Program-made: the position numbers and the translations under genes
In this document: positions 1-12,189 of the stretch, piece after piece
Layout: each line of letters begins with the position of its first letter
How positions within the stretch are numbered: the stretch's first letter is position 1
The notes under the pieces: model-generated
Seen by the model: the letters and a program-made list of their open reading frames with translations, nothing else
Told to the model about the DNA's origin: nothing
Databases searched by the model: none
Assembly: GCA_928212115.1 (NCBI GenBank)
Contig: CAKMRJ010000001.1
Location: 190,301,588-190,365,587, forward strand
Length of the DNA stretch: 64,000 bases
DNA from: Lactuca virosa
Lineage: Eukaryota > Streptophyta > Magnoliopsida > Asterales > Asteraceae
Reading direction: 5' to 3'

Positions 1-209
1 TGAGAGTTATTGTGAGACATGATGAACTTAATCTTTTAATCTGCTAGAATCAGACTTGTAAAGTTGAACTTAGGGTTTTATCAAACATAAGAGATACCGT
101 CGACAAGAAGAAGACAGCTGTTATATATTGATAAAAGCGGAAACCCTAAAGGATTATTCAAACAGAAGAGATGCGTATGTATTACACAGTCTCCTGCTCT
201 GATACCAAT
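1..209 (-). mobile_element. Copia-like retrotransposon, 5' internal leader and primer-binding site
   Basis: The sequence GCTCTGATACCA at 196-207 is the complement of TGGTATCAGAGC, the primer-binding site matching the 3' end of initiator tRNA-Met used by many plant LTR elements. It lies two bases from the LTR end at 210, so the element reads on the minus strand and its internal region continues off the left edge. No coding sequence is visible in the 195 bases present, which would be the untranslated leader. Assignment to Copia rests on the short LTR and its TGTTGGG-type start, not on protein. Confidence 0.6.
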
Positions 210-530
210 TGATGGGAATATTGCGTTATAGATCGATAGATTCTAAACAGAAAAACAATATTAATCAAGTAAAGAACACAGAAATGGATCAAATGGTGTC
301 GAATGATTAATATCTCACACCTCAGAAGAGCTCGATGAAGAACTTCAACTGTAGAGGTGTGCTAGGGTTATAATGCAAAAGTAATTAATGAGAACGATAA
401 CCTGAAAGCTATACATGCATGCATAATATATACGCTAACCCTAATAATAATCCACGGTTGGACATGCCCAAATCGGGTAAACAAAATGGACTAGAAAACG
501 AGCCCAAATACGCAACACTTAAACCCAACA
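210..530 (-). repeat. Copia-like 5' LTR (321 bp)
   Basis: On the minus strand this segment starts TGTTGGGTTTAAGTGTTGCG and ends CCCATCA, giving the usual TG...CA boundaries, and it is followed by a tRNA-Met primer-binding site. The size is typical of Ty1/copia LTRs. The partner LTR lies outside the window, so the target-site duplication cannot be checked; the five bases next to the outer edge are TGGAT. Confidence 0.6.
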
Positions 531-1418
531 TGGATTATATGTAATCGGTACACACTATGTGATTATAGAAAGACCGGAATGGATCATCTTCGTAAAATTG
601 TATTTGTAAAAAAATTGTTTTATTAATCTCATAGATTCTTTAGACATTCCTATTCTCGTGTAAAGCACTTAGATAAATGTAACCACCTCACCACAACAAT
701 CAACAGAGGAATCAACGAGAATCCAGCAGAGTTTCATTAGGAGGATTCCGAGAAAGAAACATATGAGGAGTAAAGAAACTATAGAAACCACCAAATGCCT
801 TTACCTTATTAAGGACACCGATGAAAGGTTCGCATGAACTTCCGGAATTCGAACTCTCCATTATGAAGTAATGGGGATCAGTGTCAGAATCGAAAGTAAG
901 ACGACACATAAATTCAATATACCCACAGAAGAGAAGGACACCATATAGATAACAAGAGAGAACAAATCTTTACCACCAGGAGTAGAACATAGAACAGAGG
1001 AAAACCACGTGTAATACATGCGAAGTATTTGAGTACTTTTTCATCACTCTAATAACTAGTGAATCGATTCAACGTAGTGAATTAGTATTTATACTACTCA
1101 CATTAGGTATTTAGATTATCGCCTTTTCTCGTGACGACTGATTACAGTAAATCGGATCCTGAAATCTCAATTGAGAGTGATTATATCTACAAATTCATAA
1201 GTCTATTTCATGTAGACACTGTTATGAATTGTTTTCAAATCTTTTCGAAGGTTGGAACATGATATCCAACAATCCAAGATAACTTAGTTCGGACAACACT
1301 CAGTTTATAACCATTCTAGGAACTTACTTCTACTTTTTACCAGGACTGCATCATAGGGATGTAGGTTGAAACATTGAGAACCGTATAACCAAAACGATAA
1401 ATTTATATGTAGATATAA
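531..1418. other. Unassigned stretch left of element A
   Basis: There is no LTR boundary, tandem repeat or recognisable domain here. A 65-codon minus-strand ORF (712-909) has no family I recognise and no supporting context, so I do not call it a gene. The stretch may hold the remains of A's 5' LTR and leader, since A's gag starts just to the right and no primer-binding site is found, but nothing proves this. Confidence 0.4.
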
Positions 1419-2159
1419 ATGATTAGAATACATCTAGAAACAACTATCATTGCTCACAAACTCATTTATTTCTCATCGTGTAACAGAATCATGCCTCCGA
1501 AGAAACGTAACCAACCCTCCGGTAAAACACCAATCCTTCAGATAGATTCAACTACGTTTCAAGCTGCAGTCACAGCAGCCGTAGCAGCTGTCATGGCTCA
1601 CCTTAATGCTAACAACACAAATGTTAGTGGGAATTTAATCGACAATCCCGATCGTGGTGATAACCAATTTCAACAACAAATGGCTACTTGTAAAGACAAT
1701 TCGGACCTCAAACCTAATATCCTGAAACGGAAGTTCGAGAATGAGAAAGGGAGTTGTTTAACTCAAGAACCTACCGAAGGGCAACAAACTAGGGCAGTCA
1801 ATACCCCGATCAACCCTGCTATCCCAACACCGACCACACCATACTTAGGAAACCTCCCATACTGCAACAAGTGCAACTACCATCATCATGGAGTCTGCCG
1901 AGTGCTGTATTGCGATATATGCAACATGAAGGGGCACACCACCCGCATCTGTAAGACTCCGACCGAATTCATCACTTCAACTACGAATGTTGGAATCAGT
2001 CCAATATGCCATTTATGTGGCGAAATAGGACACTTCAAGAGGGACTGTCCAACAGAAAAAAAAGTAATAGGGGAGCAGGAGGAGTTTGACCCCAATGCAT
2101 GGGGAGGCATCAAAGAACCGTGCTATATTTTTGGTACGCTTCTAAACCCCAATAATTAA
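1419..2159 (+). pseudogene. Element A: internally deleted Ty3/gypsy Gag
   Basis: The likely true start is the MPPKKR methionine at codon 25 (1491), the usual opening of plant chromovirus Gag; the upstream 24 codons look like leader. The C-terminal part holds CCHC zinc knuckles: a C-x2-C...H pattern near residue 150, CDICNMKGHTTRIC, and CHLCGEIGHFKRDC near residue 197, which would bind the RNA genome. The large capsid-type domain that normally lies between the Ala-rich N-terminus and the knuckles is missing, so this is a deletion derivative and probably not functional. The ORF stops at 2157-2159 without entering protease. The lineage is probably Tekay-like, judged by the knuckle arrangement and the long LTRs. 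Confidence 0.75.
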
Positions 2160-3261
2160 TTATAATTATAATTACTCTCTCGTTCGAACCAAATTGCAGC
2201 ATTCATATAAAAACTGAAAACCCTAGCAGGTAAGCTATGATGGTTTAGTGTATATATTAGAGTCATTTATAATTAAGATTTGTAGATTTAGAGTGAGTAA
2301 TCCCGCCTCATTTCCTGTTCCTTGTTTGGTTGTGGATTTAGGGCAGGCTTGCTCAGTCAACTGTCTTACCAATCTTAATTATACGTGACTTGTGTACACC
2401 AAGCAATGATAGAGAGACCTAGTAGGGATCATTTCATGAAAGTTCATTATTTCAAATTATCAGAACCCTCATACCTCGTATTGTTAAATACTCGCCAATT
2501 TCGAATCAAAAAGGGGTTTGCAACAATAATAACAGAATAAAACCGAAAGCGCTGAAAACTTATGTACATAGGATAGTTCATCATCCTAATAATCATTTCT
2601 TCCAGAACGACTTAATATCTATTTCGTCGAGAAGTTCCGACATCATCAGGCGACATGGTTTGTCTTGGTCCTTACCATGCAAAATTCTTATTTTGTGTAA
2701 AAGAACTTTTTCCTTAATCATTCGTCAGATGAAATTCTTCTAATCCATAACACAAACCTTTATATCACCTCTCACTTCAAAACTTCAGAAGTACCCATGC
2801 GAGGGGTACCACACCTTCTAGCCCGCCCAATAGATAGGAAACTCGAAGCGAAAAACACCAAAGAAGTCTCAGAAGTCAGTAACCACCCGTAGAATACCCA
2901 ATAGACCTCATAGGAAGACCACTTGTGCTGTAAGTCAAGTTCGAGAATAGAGACTAAGAACTCATGAGTTTAATCTATCGCTGCTAAGTGTATACGTAAG
3001 AGTAGTATATAATTTAGACTCAACAAGATTTAGGATGTGTGATTCCGCCCTATCTCATGTTCCTTGTCTGGTTATGGACCTGGGGCAGAGCCACCCATCC
3101 GAATGTTTTGTCAATCTAAATTATATACGACTTGTATACACGAGGTAATGGTGGATGAACCAAGTATGAGTCTTATCATGAACTTCAAAGCAAGAGCCCG
3201 CAGGCTTACTACAATAACCGGAGATACCTGAGTGGAAGTGGTAGCGGATTGAAATAGGGCT
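2160..3261 (+). repeat. Element A: non-coding segment with two structured hairpin modules
   Basis: The segment replaces the expected protease, RT and RNase H. It carries two copies of a long hairpin whose tip contains the conserved TTCCTTGTTTGGTTGTGG loop (one copy has two substitutions). Copy 1 has perfect 13-bp arms, TATAATTAAGATT at 2268-2280 and its complement at 2371-2383. Copy 2 has perfect 14-bp arms, GTATATAATTTAGA at 3005-3018 and its complement at 3115-3128. The same module occurs in LTRs K, A and E and in element G, so this may be LTR-derived sequence moved into A's interior. Confidence 0.6.
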
Positions 3262-3702
3262 TTATAATCAAGTTACCCAAGACAACGGGTAGACTTAATA
3301 CCATTTTGGGTGATCGTCGACAGATTAACCAAGTCCTCGCAATTCCTGAAAATTGAAGGAAACAGGCAAAATAGAGAAGCTACTAGAACATGTGTCCGAG
3401 AGATTAGTTGACTGCATAGTATTCCAATATCTGTTATCTCCGTTTGAGATAGTAGAATCATCTCCCAGTTCAGTCAGTCACTTCAGAAATCTCTGGGAAC
3501 TAGGCTAGTCATGAGCATAGCATACCATCATTAAACCGACAGACGGAATGAGAGAACGATTCAAGCATTAGAAGATATGCTAAGAGCATATATGATCGAT
3601 TTTGGTAATGCTTGGGATACCCATTTACCACTTATTGAATTTTTCATAAAACAATAGCTACCACACCAGCATCAAAGTTGCTCCATTTAAAGCTCTCTAT
3701 GG
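3262..3702 (+). pseudogene. Element A: integrase fragment, upstream part
   Basis: Degenerate translation resembles the catalytic core and C-terminal core of Ty3/gypsy integrase: a KLP-x-T-T-G-R-L-N-T-I segment near 3270, then a frame containing ERTIQALEDMLRAYMIDFGN and DTHLPLIEF around 3560-3640. Stops and frameshifts break it several times. The reading is cut at the CCGTA site where solo LTR K has inserted and resumes immediately after it at 7003. Confidence 0.75.
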
Positions 3703-3707
3703 CCGTA

Positions 3708-6700
3708 TATGACAACCTGAAATTTTTGCTTTGAAAGCTCAGTCAGTCAATTCAACTGAGTGTCAGACTCATTGGTAATGAGTTCTATCATGGTTAAAGG
3801 TCATTTTAAGGATTTTTAAGCCTAGTACACTTAAGGAATGAGTGTTAGAATGTACCTGCTAGAGACACTGTCCAACAAATCAAGACTTAACCTCTTCAAA
3901 AAGAGTTCACGGCCACAACACTTGAGTTTACGGCCGTAAACTCAAGGTGGGCCGTAAACTCCTCCTTAAGTCTCATATTCTTCCATTTTCATTCATTATC
4001 TCATTCCAACCTCAAGAACACTTCCAAATCCTCTCAAGTATCATCCCGATTTTCGTCCTAGATCATCAAAAGTTGTAAGTGTTCTTCCTTTAGTTTGATG
4101 TTAATCCTTCTTAACTAGCATCATCTCATGATTTCATCCATGGAAATCATCTTTTCATAGATCTTCAAGAAACACCAAGAACACCAAGAACACACACTAG
4201 TGTTCTTGGACCATAATCACCATTTCAAGCCTCTATATCATAAGTACTCTTCCCTACACTTGATATCTAGTTAGGACTCATGCTTAGAGCCTTTAAAACA
4301 TCAAAAACATAAGAACAAAAGGAGTTTACGGCCAAGCCATCTCCCATGGTCGTAAACCCCTTTAAGGGTGCCATTTTGGCCATAAACCCTCCTAGATGCA
4401 AAGCTTGTGACCTTGAATCCTTAATGGATGAAAATAGGACCTTAAACCACTCTCATTTGCATAATGATCATGAGTTTACGGCCGTAAACTCCTTGCTTGG
4501 CCGTAAACTCATCAACACCCTCCAAATCATTGGTTTTGATCATCCTTGTGTAGTGCAATGATCCCTCAAGTTTCCCTAGCCTTCAAACACCCTCTTATGC
4601 ATGTTTGACCATGAGTTTATGGCTGTAAACTCCCTTGGCCGTAAACCCATGGCCGTAAACACCATTTCTTGACCTTAAACATCCCTTAGTTGAATCACAT
4701 GTGATTCAACACTTCATTCCAAGTGTTTCCTAGTCCCGGAAGGTGTTTCCTTTCATATAGTCGCTTATAAACACTATATTTATGCCAATATATGTCATTT
4801 AGGACTTGTTGTGTCTCGGGACTTCATTCGTGGAACTTCTCATCCTTACACGCGTATTCATTAAATCACCCACATCAGGTGAGTTCATATCCCGTAATGA
4901 ATCTTTTAACTGTTTTAAATGCTTTTAAGGGGGGGGGGGGATACAAGTTGAACACAATGATAATTGTGTAATTGTTTGTTATAAACATCTTTCAAAAGAT
5001 TGCTTATGTCTTTTATAAGTGATCAAAACATTTCAAAAACTCTTTTAAAGTTATGTTACTTTATAGTTTTACAAAAACTCCGTTTTTAAAGTACAAGCAT
5101 AACTTAGCAGATAAATGAGTCTTTTCAATAACAGTTCAAGTAAAACATTAGTAAACTATAATAGGTATAGTTTAGGAAGATACTATTCATTACTTCTAGT
5201 ACAATGAAGCATATAAACAGTCAGTTCATACATGAGTCAAAACATACTATGATGAGAAACAAACATAACGAACATACTAAGATGCTATAGCATAGAACAA
5301 CTACAGGATATAATTATGCCAATAAATCACTAACTCATTGTTCTTAACAAAAGGTGATAGTTAAATTGGGTATACATGATCATATAACGTTAATGTGAAT
5401 TACACGATTAGAAATTGTTTGCTACAGTCGCGTTTGGTCCCCAGAATCTCTTGACAGGGAGAGCGTATAGTATGGGTACTAGCATTCACATTATGACCTT
5501 ACTAAAATAAACATGTTTTAAGGAAATTAGTACTACAGATTGTCAATTCAAAAGACAACTGCGTACTTATAAATTCCCATTACTTTCAGTAAGTAGCAGT
5601 TCCACTTGAAAGCTAATACAAACTATTTTTCGAGTCAAGATAGTTATAAACTAAGGAAAACTTACATTTTACAAACGACGCACAGAACAGTCGGGTCTAG
5701 TACAATCAGTAGAAAAGAACCTATAATGCTAACTTTATGATTCCTTAGTGTATGCATACAGGGATATATATTAATCGGGTCCGACAGGTAGTAAGATGTG
5801 TGCCTTCCGCTTCATTTCCTGTTCCTTGTTTGGTTGTCGGCTTAGAGCAGATACACCCAACCTACTATATATCCGAGCTTAGCTATATATATGTTCCGTG
5901 TACACCAAGTAATCATAAGGGGTACCATATATGGGTCAGGTCATAGGACACAGAGTCAATGCACAGTTTTCTAGTACAAAACATACTTTCCAAATCAGAA
6001 CTTTTGGTATTCAAAACTAGAAACTTTCCAGTTAAGGGTTTAATCCATTTTATTAAACTAGTATAAACTTAAAGGACCTTAGGTGATTAACTCTATAATA
6101 CCTGAGTTTATACATCATGGTTATATATCATTAATACCCAATAGGTAGTTGGATGTGTGCTTTCCGCCTTACTTCCTGTTCCTTGTTTGGTTGTGGGCTT
6201 AGGGCAGATTCACCCAATTAACTTTCTATTCGATATTAGATCATATATAGCCAGTATAAACTAAGTGATTATAGAAGTAATCACTGTGGGCGCCATTTTA
6301 TTATAAGAAATAAGGGTTTTATTAAAGAATATTTTCATTAAATATAAAGGAATCATTACAATTAACTCCATGAGTAACAAGTGAATACACCAGGGTTATA
6401 TACCATAATGATCAAACAACTAATGGAATGTGTGCTTTCCGCCTTATGGCAGATGCGCACAATCGATTATATGTTTGCTCTGAGTCTTATATAACTTGTA
6501 TCCATTTAGTACTCATAGAAAGGGTTGTAAAGTCATTTTTACTTATCTTTCATTAAAGTAGGAAATATAGGATTTTCTAGAGGAACAGGCGAACTTTTCT
6601 AAACAGAACTTACAACTTACTACATCTTTCAACTACATTTTCAAATACATTTTCAACTACATTTTAGAACAACATTTTACAACTTACTTACATCACAAAA

Positions 6701-6997
6701 ATCTTATGAACTTACCAGCTTAATTGCTGATCAACTCTTTCAAATAACTTGTATTCTCAAGAGACTAATAGACAGGTACTCGTGCTGGGAATTCAGAAGA
6801 TGGAGCATAATAGCTTCAAGTCTTGTTTTGTTATTTACTTATGAATTCTATGTTTTATGAACACACACATTGTAAACACTTTCTTTCTAATGAAATGGTT
6901 GTTCATTACTTGCTTACTATAATGCATATCTTGTGATACTAAACATGACGTCCTCCACCCCCGAACGTTTCCGTCGTTCCGGTTTTGGGGTGTGACA
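3708..6997 (+). mobile_element. Solo LTR K (3.29 kb) inside A's integrase
   Basis: The LTR begins TATGACAACC (a decayed TGTGACAACC) and ends GGGGTGTGACA, flanked by a perfect 5-bp target duplication CCGTA at 3703-3707 and 6998-7002. Removing it rejoins A's integrase frame. There is no internal region or second LTR, so this is a solo LTR left by recombination. It contains an array of a TTTACGGCCGTAAA palindrome (3921-4660), a run of 12 G (4929-4940) followed by the hairpin ACACAAT-GATA-ATTGTGT, and three copies of the structured hairpin module (about 5745-5900, 6110-6265, and a loop-deleted copy at 6380-6510). Same family as solo LTR E. Confidence 0.9.
3921..3946. repeat. 26-bp perfect palindrome in LTR K
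   Basis: Both halves of CTTGAGTTTACGG are exactly complementary, giving a 26-bp perfect palindrome centred on CGGCCG. Further copies of the TTTACGGCCGTAAA core, some decayed, follow at about 3951, 4324, 4470 and 4612. The related solo LTR E has the same motif on the opposite strand just upstream of its TATA box. Confidence 0.9.
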
Positions 6998-7002
6998 CCG
7001 TA

Positions 7003-7627
7003 AGTGCAGATCTCCTCTGTGCTAGGATGAAGTTGGCGATAAGCAACTAGCCAAGAACCAAGTACCCAACAGTACTCTAACCGAACCTGAGATCATTCGA
7101 GAGACCACAGAAAAGATTGTAGAAATCCGAGAACAACTAAAAACTTCTAGAAATAGACAAAAGAGTTATTCAGACAAACGAAGAAAACCCTTGAAATTCC
7201 AGGTTGGTGACCGTGTCTTATTAAAAGTCTCACCATGGAAAGGCTTGATACATTTCGGCAAACGTGGGAAACTAAATCCAAGATACATCGGACCATTCGA
7301 GATGCTTACTAGAATTAGTCCAGTTATTTACAAACTCAAACTACCACAAAACTTAGTAACATACACCCTACCTTCCACATATCTAATCTAGAGAAGTTTC
7401 TATTCGATGAAACACTTGTTATTCCACTCGATGAAATCAAGTTAAATAAAAGTCTATACTTTGTAGAAGAACCAATATAAATCATGGATAGGGAAATCAA
7501 AAGAACCAAGCAAAGTTGTATCCCGATAGTGAAGGTTTCCTGGATTGCAAATCGGGGACCTGAATTCACTTTGGAACGGGAAGATTAGATGAAACAAAAA
7601 CATCCACATCTTTTCCCTAGTCCATGA
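7003..7627 (+). pseudogene. Element A: integrase C-terminus and chromodomain
   Basis: The frame contains the KFQVGDRVLLKVSPWKGL motif (GPY/F-type integrase C-terminal domain, 7191 onward) and ends in a chromodomain-like segment with FDETLVIPLDEI, IMDREIKRTKQ and PEFTLERED, which identifies a chromovirus. At least one frameshift and two nonsense codons, in the EEPI-x-IMDR and ERED-x-MKQ contexts, interrupt it. The polypurine tract and 3' LTR follow directly. Confidence 0.8.
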
Positions 7628-7659
7628 GTACCACTTTAGAAATAATTTCAGGACGAAAT

Positions 7660-7679
7660 TCCCTCTAACGGGGGGATAA
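7660..7679 (+). other. Element A polypurine tract
   Basis: CCTCTAACGGGGGGATAA lies directly before the 3' LTR start TGTAACAACCC, the place and composition expected of the plus-strand primer. Element G has nearly the same tract next to its 3' LTR. Confidence 0.75.
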
Positions 7680-10241
7680 TGTAACAACCCATTATTTCAA
7701 GTCAAACATGAATTTTTGATAAAGGATTGTTTAGAATAAATAATCTTGTCTAAGTTGCAGTATATGTCACAAGGTTTCCAAAAATATAAACAACGCCGAA
7801 AGCCGAGTTATAACGCAGAAGTTATGGCCAATCGAAGATCCGCGACAGAACCGGCATAACGTTGTGCGTCATAAAAAGTGACTTTACAATCAAATTATTT
7901 TTAGCCTTAACAATCAAAAAGAAAGTCGTAAAATACGTTAAACCGATAGTTTACATAAAAAGAACGTCCAAATCTGACTTCGTATGGGAAAGTTATGATT
8001 TTTCTAAGAATCGGCATAGCAGTACACAGCCTGAAACTCGAAAACTAGAATCGAATATCTTGTCATTTGTAGTTCAACGGTAAAAAGACAGACGAAAACG
8101 GATGTCAGATGAACAAGTTATGAATTTTTAACGGACTTTTCCTGTCACGGCCTGTTAAAAATATAACTTTAAAAATAAAGTCAAAATTAGCCGACGGAGT
8201 CTAAACGAAAGTTGTAGAGCATGGTCTCACCTACGCATGGATATAAAGAACGTAAAAAACAGAGCTTGTATGCAAAAGTTACGAATTTTTGAAGTTTGAA
8301 AAATAGGAGTACGCCCCGCGTACAAGAGTACGCCCAGCGTACTCGGAGACAAGGTCAACATCCGGCCACGTCGCCCTTCCTTATCACAGCGACACGAAAC
8401 AGCCACGTCCGAGGCTCGGGTTCTGAACACGCGCCACGTAGCTTGTACGCCCAGCGTACCGAGTACGCCCAACGTACCGAAGTTACGCCCAACGTACTCC
8501 GAGGTTTCAGCCAACTATAAAAGGAATGCGAGGTCTCCGGTTTGGTTTACAAAAATAAAATCTCCTTTCATTCTAAATACCCTTCAAAGCCACTTTAACC
8601 CCCCGAAGTCTCGGGAACACCCCTAACACCCGAAGAAATCCCGGAGCCCTGAAGTTCTCGAGAAAATAATCTTTTCCAGTCGAAACTCTGCCCGCATAGA
8701 GCTCGGGTTTTCATTAGAAACTCGCGATTTCTTCGAGAAAGATCATTTATAGAAACGAAACACTGCCCGAATCACCACTTATCAGGTGAGTTTATACCCC
8801 TACATTTTCATGATTTTTAACTGTTTTATGGGGGGGGGGATACCAGTTGAACACAATGAAAATTGTGTTAATATCTAAAATACTTTTATTTTTTTTTAAA
8901 AAGTTCTTAAATTGTTATAATTATCAAAAATTACATATTTATATATGTGTAAGTTATATAATTTGGATTCAAAAGATTTAGCATATATAATTTGACCTCA
9001 TTTCCTGTTCCTTGTTTGGTTGTGGGCTTGGGGTAAAGTTATATAATTGAAGGTCTAATTAATCACAATTATATAAATATTACGTTTATATAAATATAAA
9101 ATGGTTTTCTAACTGTTTGGTACTATTTGGTACAAACAGTGAACTTCCTGGAATAACAGTATTACCGATTCTTACCACAGTTAAACTATAATAGGTATAG
9201 TTTAGAGAACTCATGCATTGGTACTTAACAGAAATCAAATAGAGTACTTAACGGAAAACGAGTAGAAAACATTCTTCAGAAAACAACCATATAAACTATA
9301 TCTTATATAGTTTATGAAACTTACTTACTGAGTATTTATTTCCTAGTAACTTATCAATATTCTATTCATAATCATCAATATAGCACTTGTGAGATTACCT
9401 TCACGTACTTATTTAAGTATAAAACAAAAGTCCTGAAAATTATAACCAGAGTCTCCTTGAGTGAGAGCGTGACAATTGTATATAGATCTATACGAGACTG
9501 ACAATCCCGCACCAGAGCTGCTTGCAACAGCTAGGTCGGCAGACCTGTGGTGACAACTGTCGTACCATATTACGACGCCTGAAGAATGTCGTGTTCAGGC
9601 GATCCTAGGTCATCAAGCATGGTTATAATAACTCACAATTTGGTATTGAATTTAATGATTAGTGTATGAATAAGTAAAACTTCACATAGTCTTATTTTTA
9701 TAAAACTATAATACAATATTTTACCAGTTTAAATACGGAAATACTATTTTCGTATTGGAAAACGTCTTTTCTTTATGATTTTATGTAAACTATAATACAA
9801 TATACCACTTAGAAACCAGAAACTTTCACCCTGTTTGCTTACTGTATAATACATCAGAAAATATAGGATTTTCTAGGGAAAAACGTATTTACCTTAACAA
9901 ATAACGAGAAAAAGGTTTGAGTTATAAACTAATACTTATGAACTCACCAGCTTAAATACCGATTCTCTCTTTCAAAATAACTTGTATTCTCAGGAATTCA
10001 GTAGACAGGTACACTCCCAGAGATTTTGAGAAGACAGCCTAGTACCGTGTTGCGTCTTTTGTCTTTTACTATATCTACTTTTGATGTTGAACATCTAGTG
10101 TTTGAACACTTATGTAAAAACTTATACATTATTAATGCAATGGTTGTTGTACTTTGATTAATATAATGCATGTGTTGTGATACTTGACATGACGTCCTCC
10201 ACCCCCGAACGTTTTTGCTGTTCTGGTTTGGGGTTGTGACA
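7680..10241 (+). repeat. Element A 3' LTR (2.56 kb)
   Basis: The LTR runs from TGTAACAACCC to GGGTTGTGACA and follows a polypurine tract. It has five copies of GTACGC-CCN-GCGTAC-type inverted repeats (8309-8497) immediately upstream of a TATA box at 8516-8522. Downstream are a 9-G run (8830-8838), the hairpin ACACAAT-GAAA-ATTGTGT (8850-8867), one structured hairpin module (about 8951-9060) and the GTCA-loop hairpin cluster (9480-9620). The 5' partner LTR is not in the window. The right flank reads straight into Tat-type element B, so A probably inserted into B. Confidence 0.85.
8516..8522 (+). promoter_or_regulatory. TATA box of A's LTR promoter
   Basis: TATAAAA sits directly after the palindrome array and is followed by a leader-like region; this would drive RNA polymerase II transcription of the element. 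The call is by motif and position only. Confidence 0.6.
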
Positions 10242-11750
10242 CTAGCCAACCTAGGATCTTCCCTAAGGATCCCACAATAATTCAGGATCCTTATAATCCA
10301 TATATTGATCCTAGCAATAAAAGATCCCTCCAACAAACCAGATGATCCCAATGACCATAATCAAACAACCAACATAGCAATAGTCAAAGATCATGACCCT
10401 CACCCACTTCCCAGGATCCTACTTATCAGGATTCCAACATCCAGGATCCTCCGCAATACTTAAAATCCTGGATCCAACCCATTATGGAATATATCCAAAA
10501 TGACACGATCCCAAGAGATGAGAAAAGTGACAAATCATTCAGGATGAGGGTCTCATGATTTATGATGATCCAAGGAAAATAATACAGGAAATCCATGGTA
10601 GGCCCATACCTTAGATTCTTATAGGATCAGAGGGTTGTAGAAGTCCTAGAAGATATGCATGAAGGAGATTGTGGCAACCACACTAGGGGGAGATCCTTAT
10701 GCTCCAAGGTGTTAAGGATGGGATACTACTAGCCTATAATGAAAAAGGATGCTTTCTTGCATGCCCAAAGATGTGATGCTTGTCAAATACATAGTAACAT
10801 CCTTTACCAACCTGTAGAGCCATTGCATCCTATCATTTCCCCTTGGCCATTCATGAAATGGGGAATGGATATAGTTGGCAAGCTACCAAAGGCTCATGGT
10901 GGAAAGGTATTCATGCTAGTGATGACATACTACTTATCAAAATTGATAGAGGCTGAAGCCTTTGTTCAGGTACGAGACAAGGAGGTAGTCTCATTTATCA
11001 AACATAATATCCTGATCAGATGTGGGATCCCTGCCGAGATCATATGCGATAATGGATCCCAGTTCATAAGCAAGAGGACTATAGACTTTTGCATGAGTTG
11101 GGGAATTAAGATGATAATGTCCACTCTTGTTCATCCTCAAGCTAATGGTCAAGATGAATCCAACAAAAAGATCATGATCAAAAATTTAAAGAAAAGGTTA
11201 GATGAGAAGAAAGGAAGATGAGCAAAAGAGATTCCTTTCGTCCTATGGGCAGATATGACCACTTCAAAAATAGCTACTTGACAAACTGCATATTCCTTAG
11301 TGTTTGGAACAGAAGTCGTGATCCCTACTGAAGTAGTGATCCCAATGGCAAGATACCAATTGTAGGATCAAGAAAACAACGATAGGATCCTAGCCCAGGA
11401 TCTTGACACTATCGATGAACTTAGGGATCTTGACAAGATCCATATTGCGGCTCATCAACAATGGATCACTAAAGCGGATAACAAGAACATCAAAGTCAAA
11501 AGATTCAAGGTAGGTGACTTGGTCCTTAGGAAGACATTCCAAAATACCAAGGATCCCAGTGGAGGCAAATTGGCACCTAAATGGGAAGGACCATATCTCA
11601 TCGATTCAAAAGCAGGAAAGGGGACATAATGGCTAGATACCCTTGAAGGGTGTATTTTTGCCAAGATCCTAGAATGCCATTCATCTGAAGGCATATTTCA
11701 TGTAAGTTGCATAAATCGCTTTTGACGAACTCAAGGTACATTCTCTCTAC
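10242..11750 (+). pseudogene. Element B: Tat-lineage integrase and pol C-terminus
   Basis: From about 10644 the reading shows an HHCC zinc region (HEGDCGNHTRG ... CDACQIHSN). It is followed by a 160-codon open stretch (10739-11221) with WGMDIVGKLP, ICDNGSQF and PQANGQ, the integrase catalytic-core motifs in the spelling used by Tat/Ogre-type Ty3/gypsy elements. A TGA at 11219 and later stops break the frame, but homology continues through KRFKVGDLVLRK and LAPKWEGPYLI to about 11730. The upstream part of the element is missing because element A adjoins. Many GGATCC words occur here and in element C, a base-use signature of this family. Confidence 0.85.
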
Positions 11751-11810
11751 CCTCTACTTTTATCTGATTCATTTATTTACTCTTCTAAAAACCATTCCTA
11801 ACTTAAGAAT

Positions 11811-11835
11811 CGGAGGGGCGTTAGCCAAGCTAACG
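11811..11835 (+). other. Purine tract plus stem-loop after Tat pol (element B)
   Basis: CGGAGGGG is followed at once by the perfect 7-bp stem-loop CGTTAGC-CAA-GCTAACG (11819-11835). Element C has the same arrangement on the other strand at 16501-16525, with loop CAG. The function is unknown; an internal polypurine tract or an RNA 3'-processing signal are possibilities. Confidence 0.7.
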
Positions 11836-12189
11836 ACCACCCCAATCTAACATTTGCTATGCGCAGGGACTCAAGGATCCTAAAACAACAAGGATCTTGG
11901 CATTTGAGGATCCTAACACTCAGGGATCCCGATAATTACATCTTTCTACGATCCTAATGATTTCAATACGCAAATATCCTAGTAACTACGAATAGTGATT
12001 GATCATCTCTCCTACGATTAAGGGTACTCAATCCCCTCATAGGTTTAAAGAGTTAATTACCTCTTTAATATGAGTTAAGGTTTCTACACCTCTCTAAGAC
12101 ACACAAAATCTTACTATGGGATGTTAATAAGCGGATCATTTCACGCTGCAGTGACTTAGCAACCCTCTTATTTCTGAACATATGTTAAG

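Noticed and set aside
712..909. 65-codon minus-strand ORF as a gene
   Set aside because: No recognisable domain, no promoter or neighbour support; chance length in repeat DNA.
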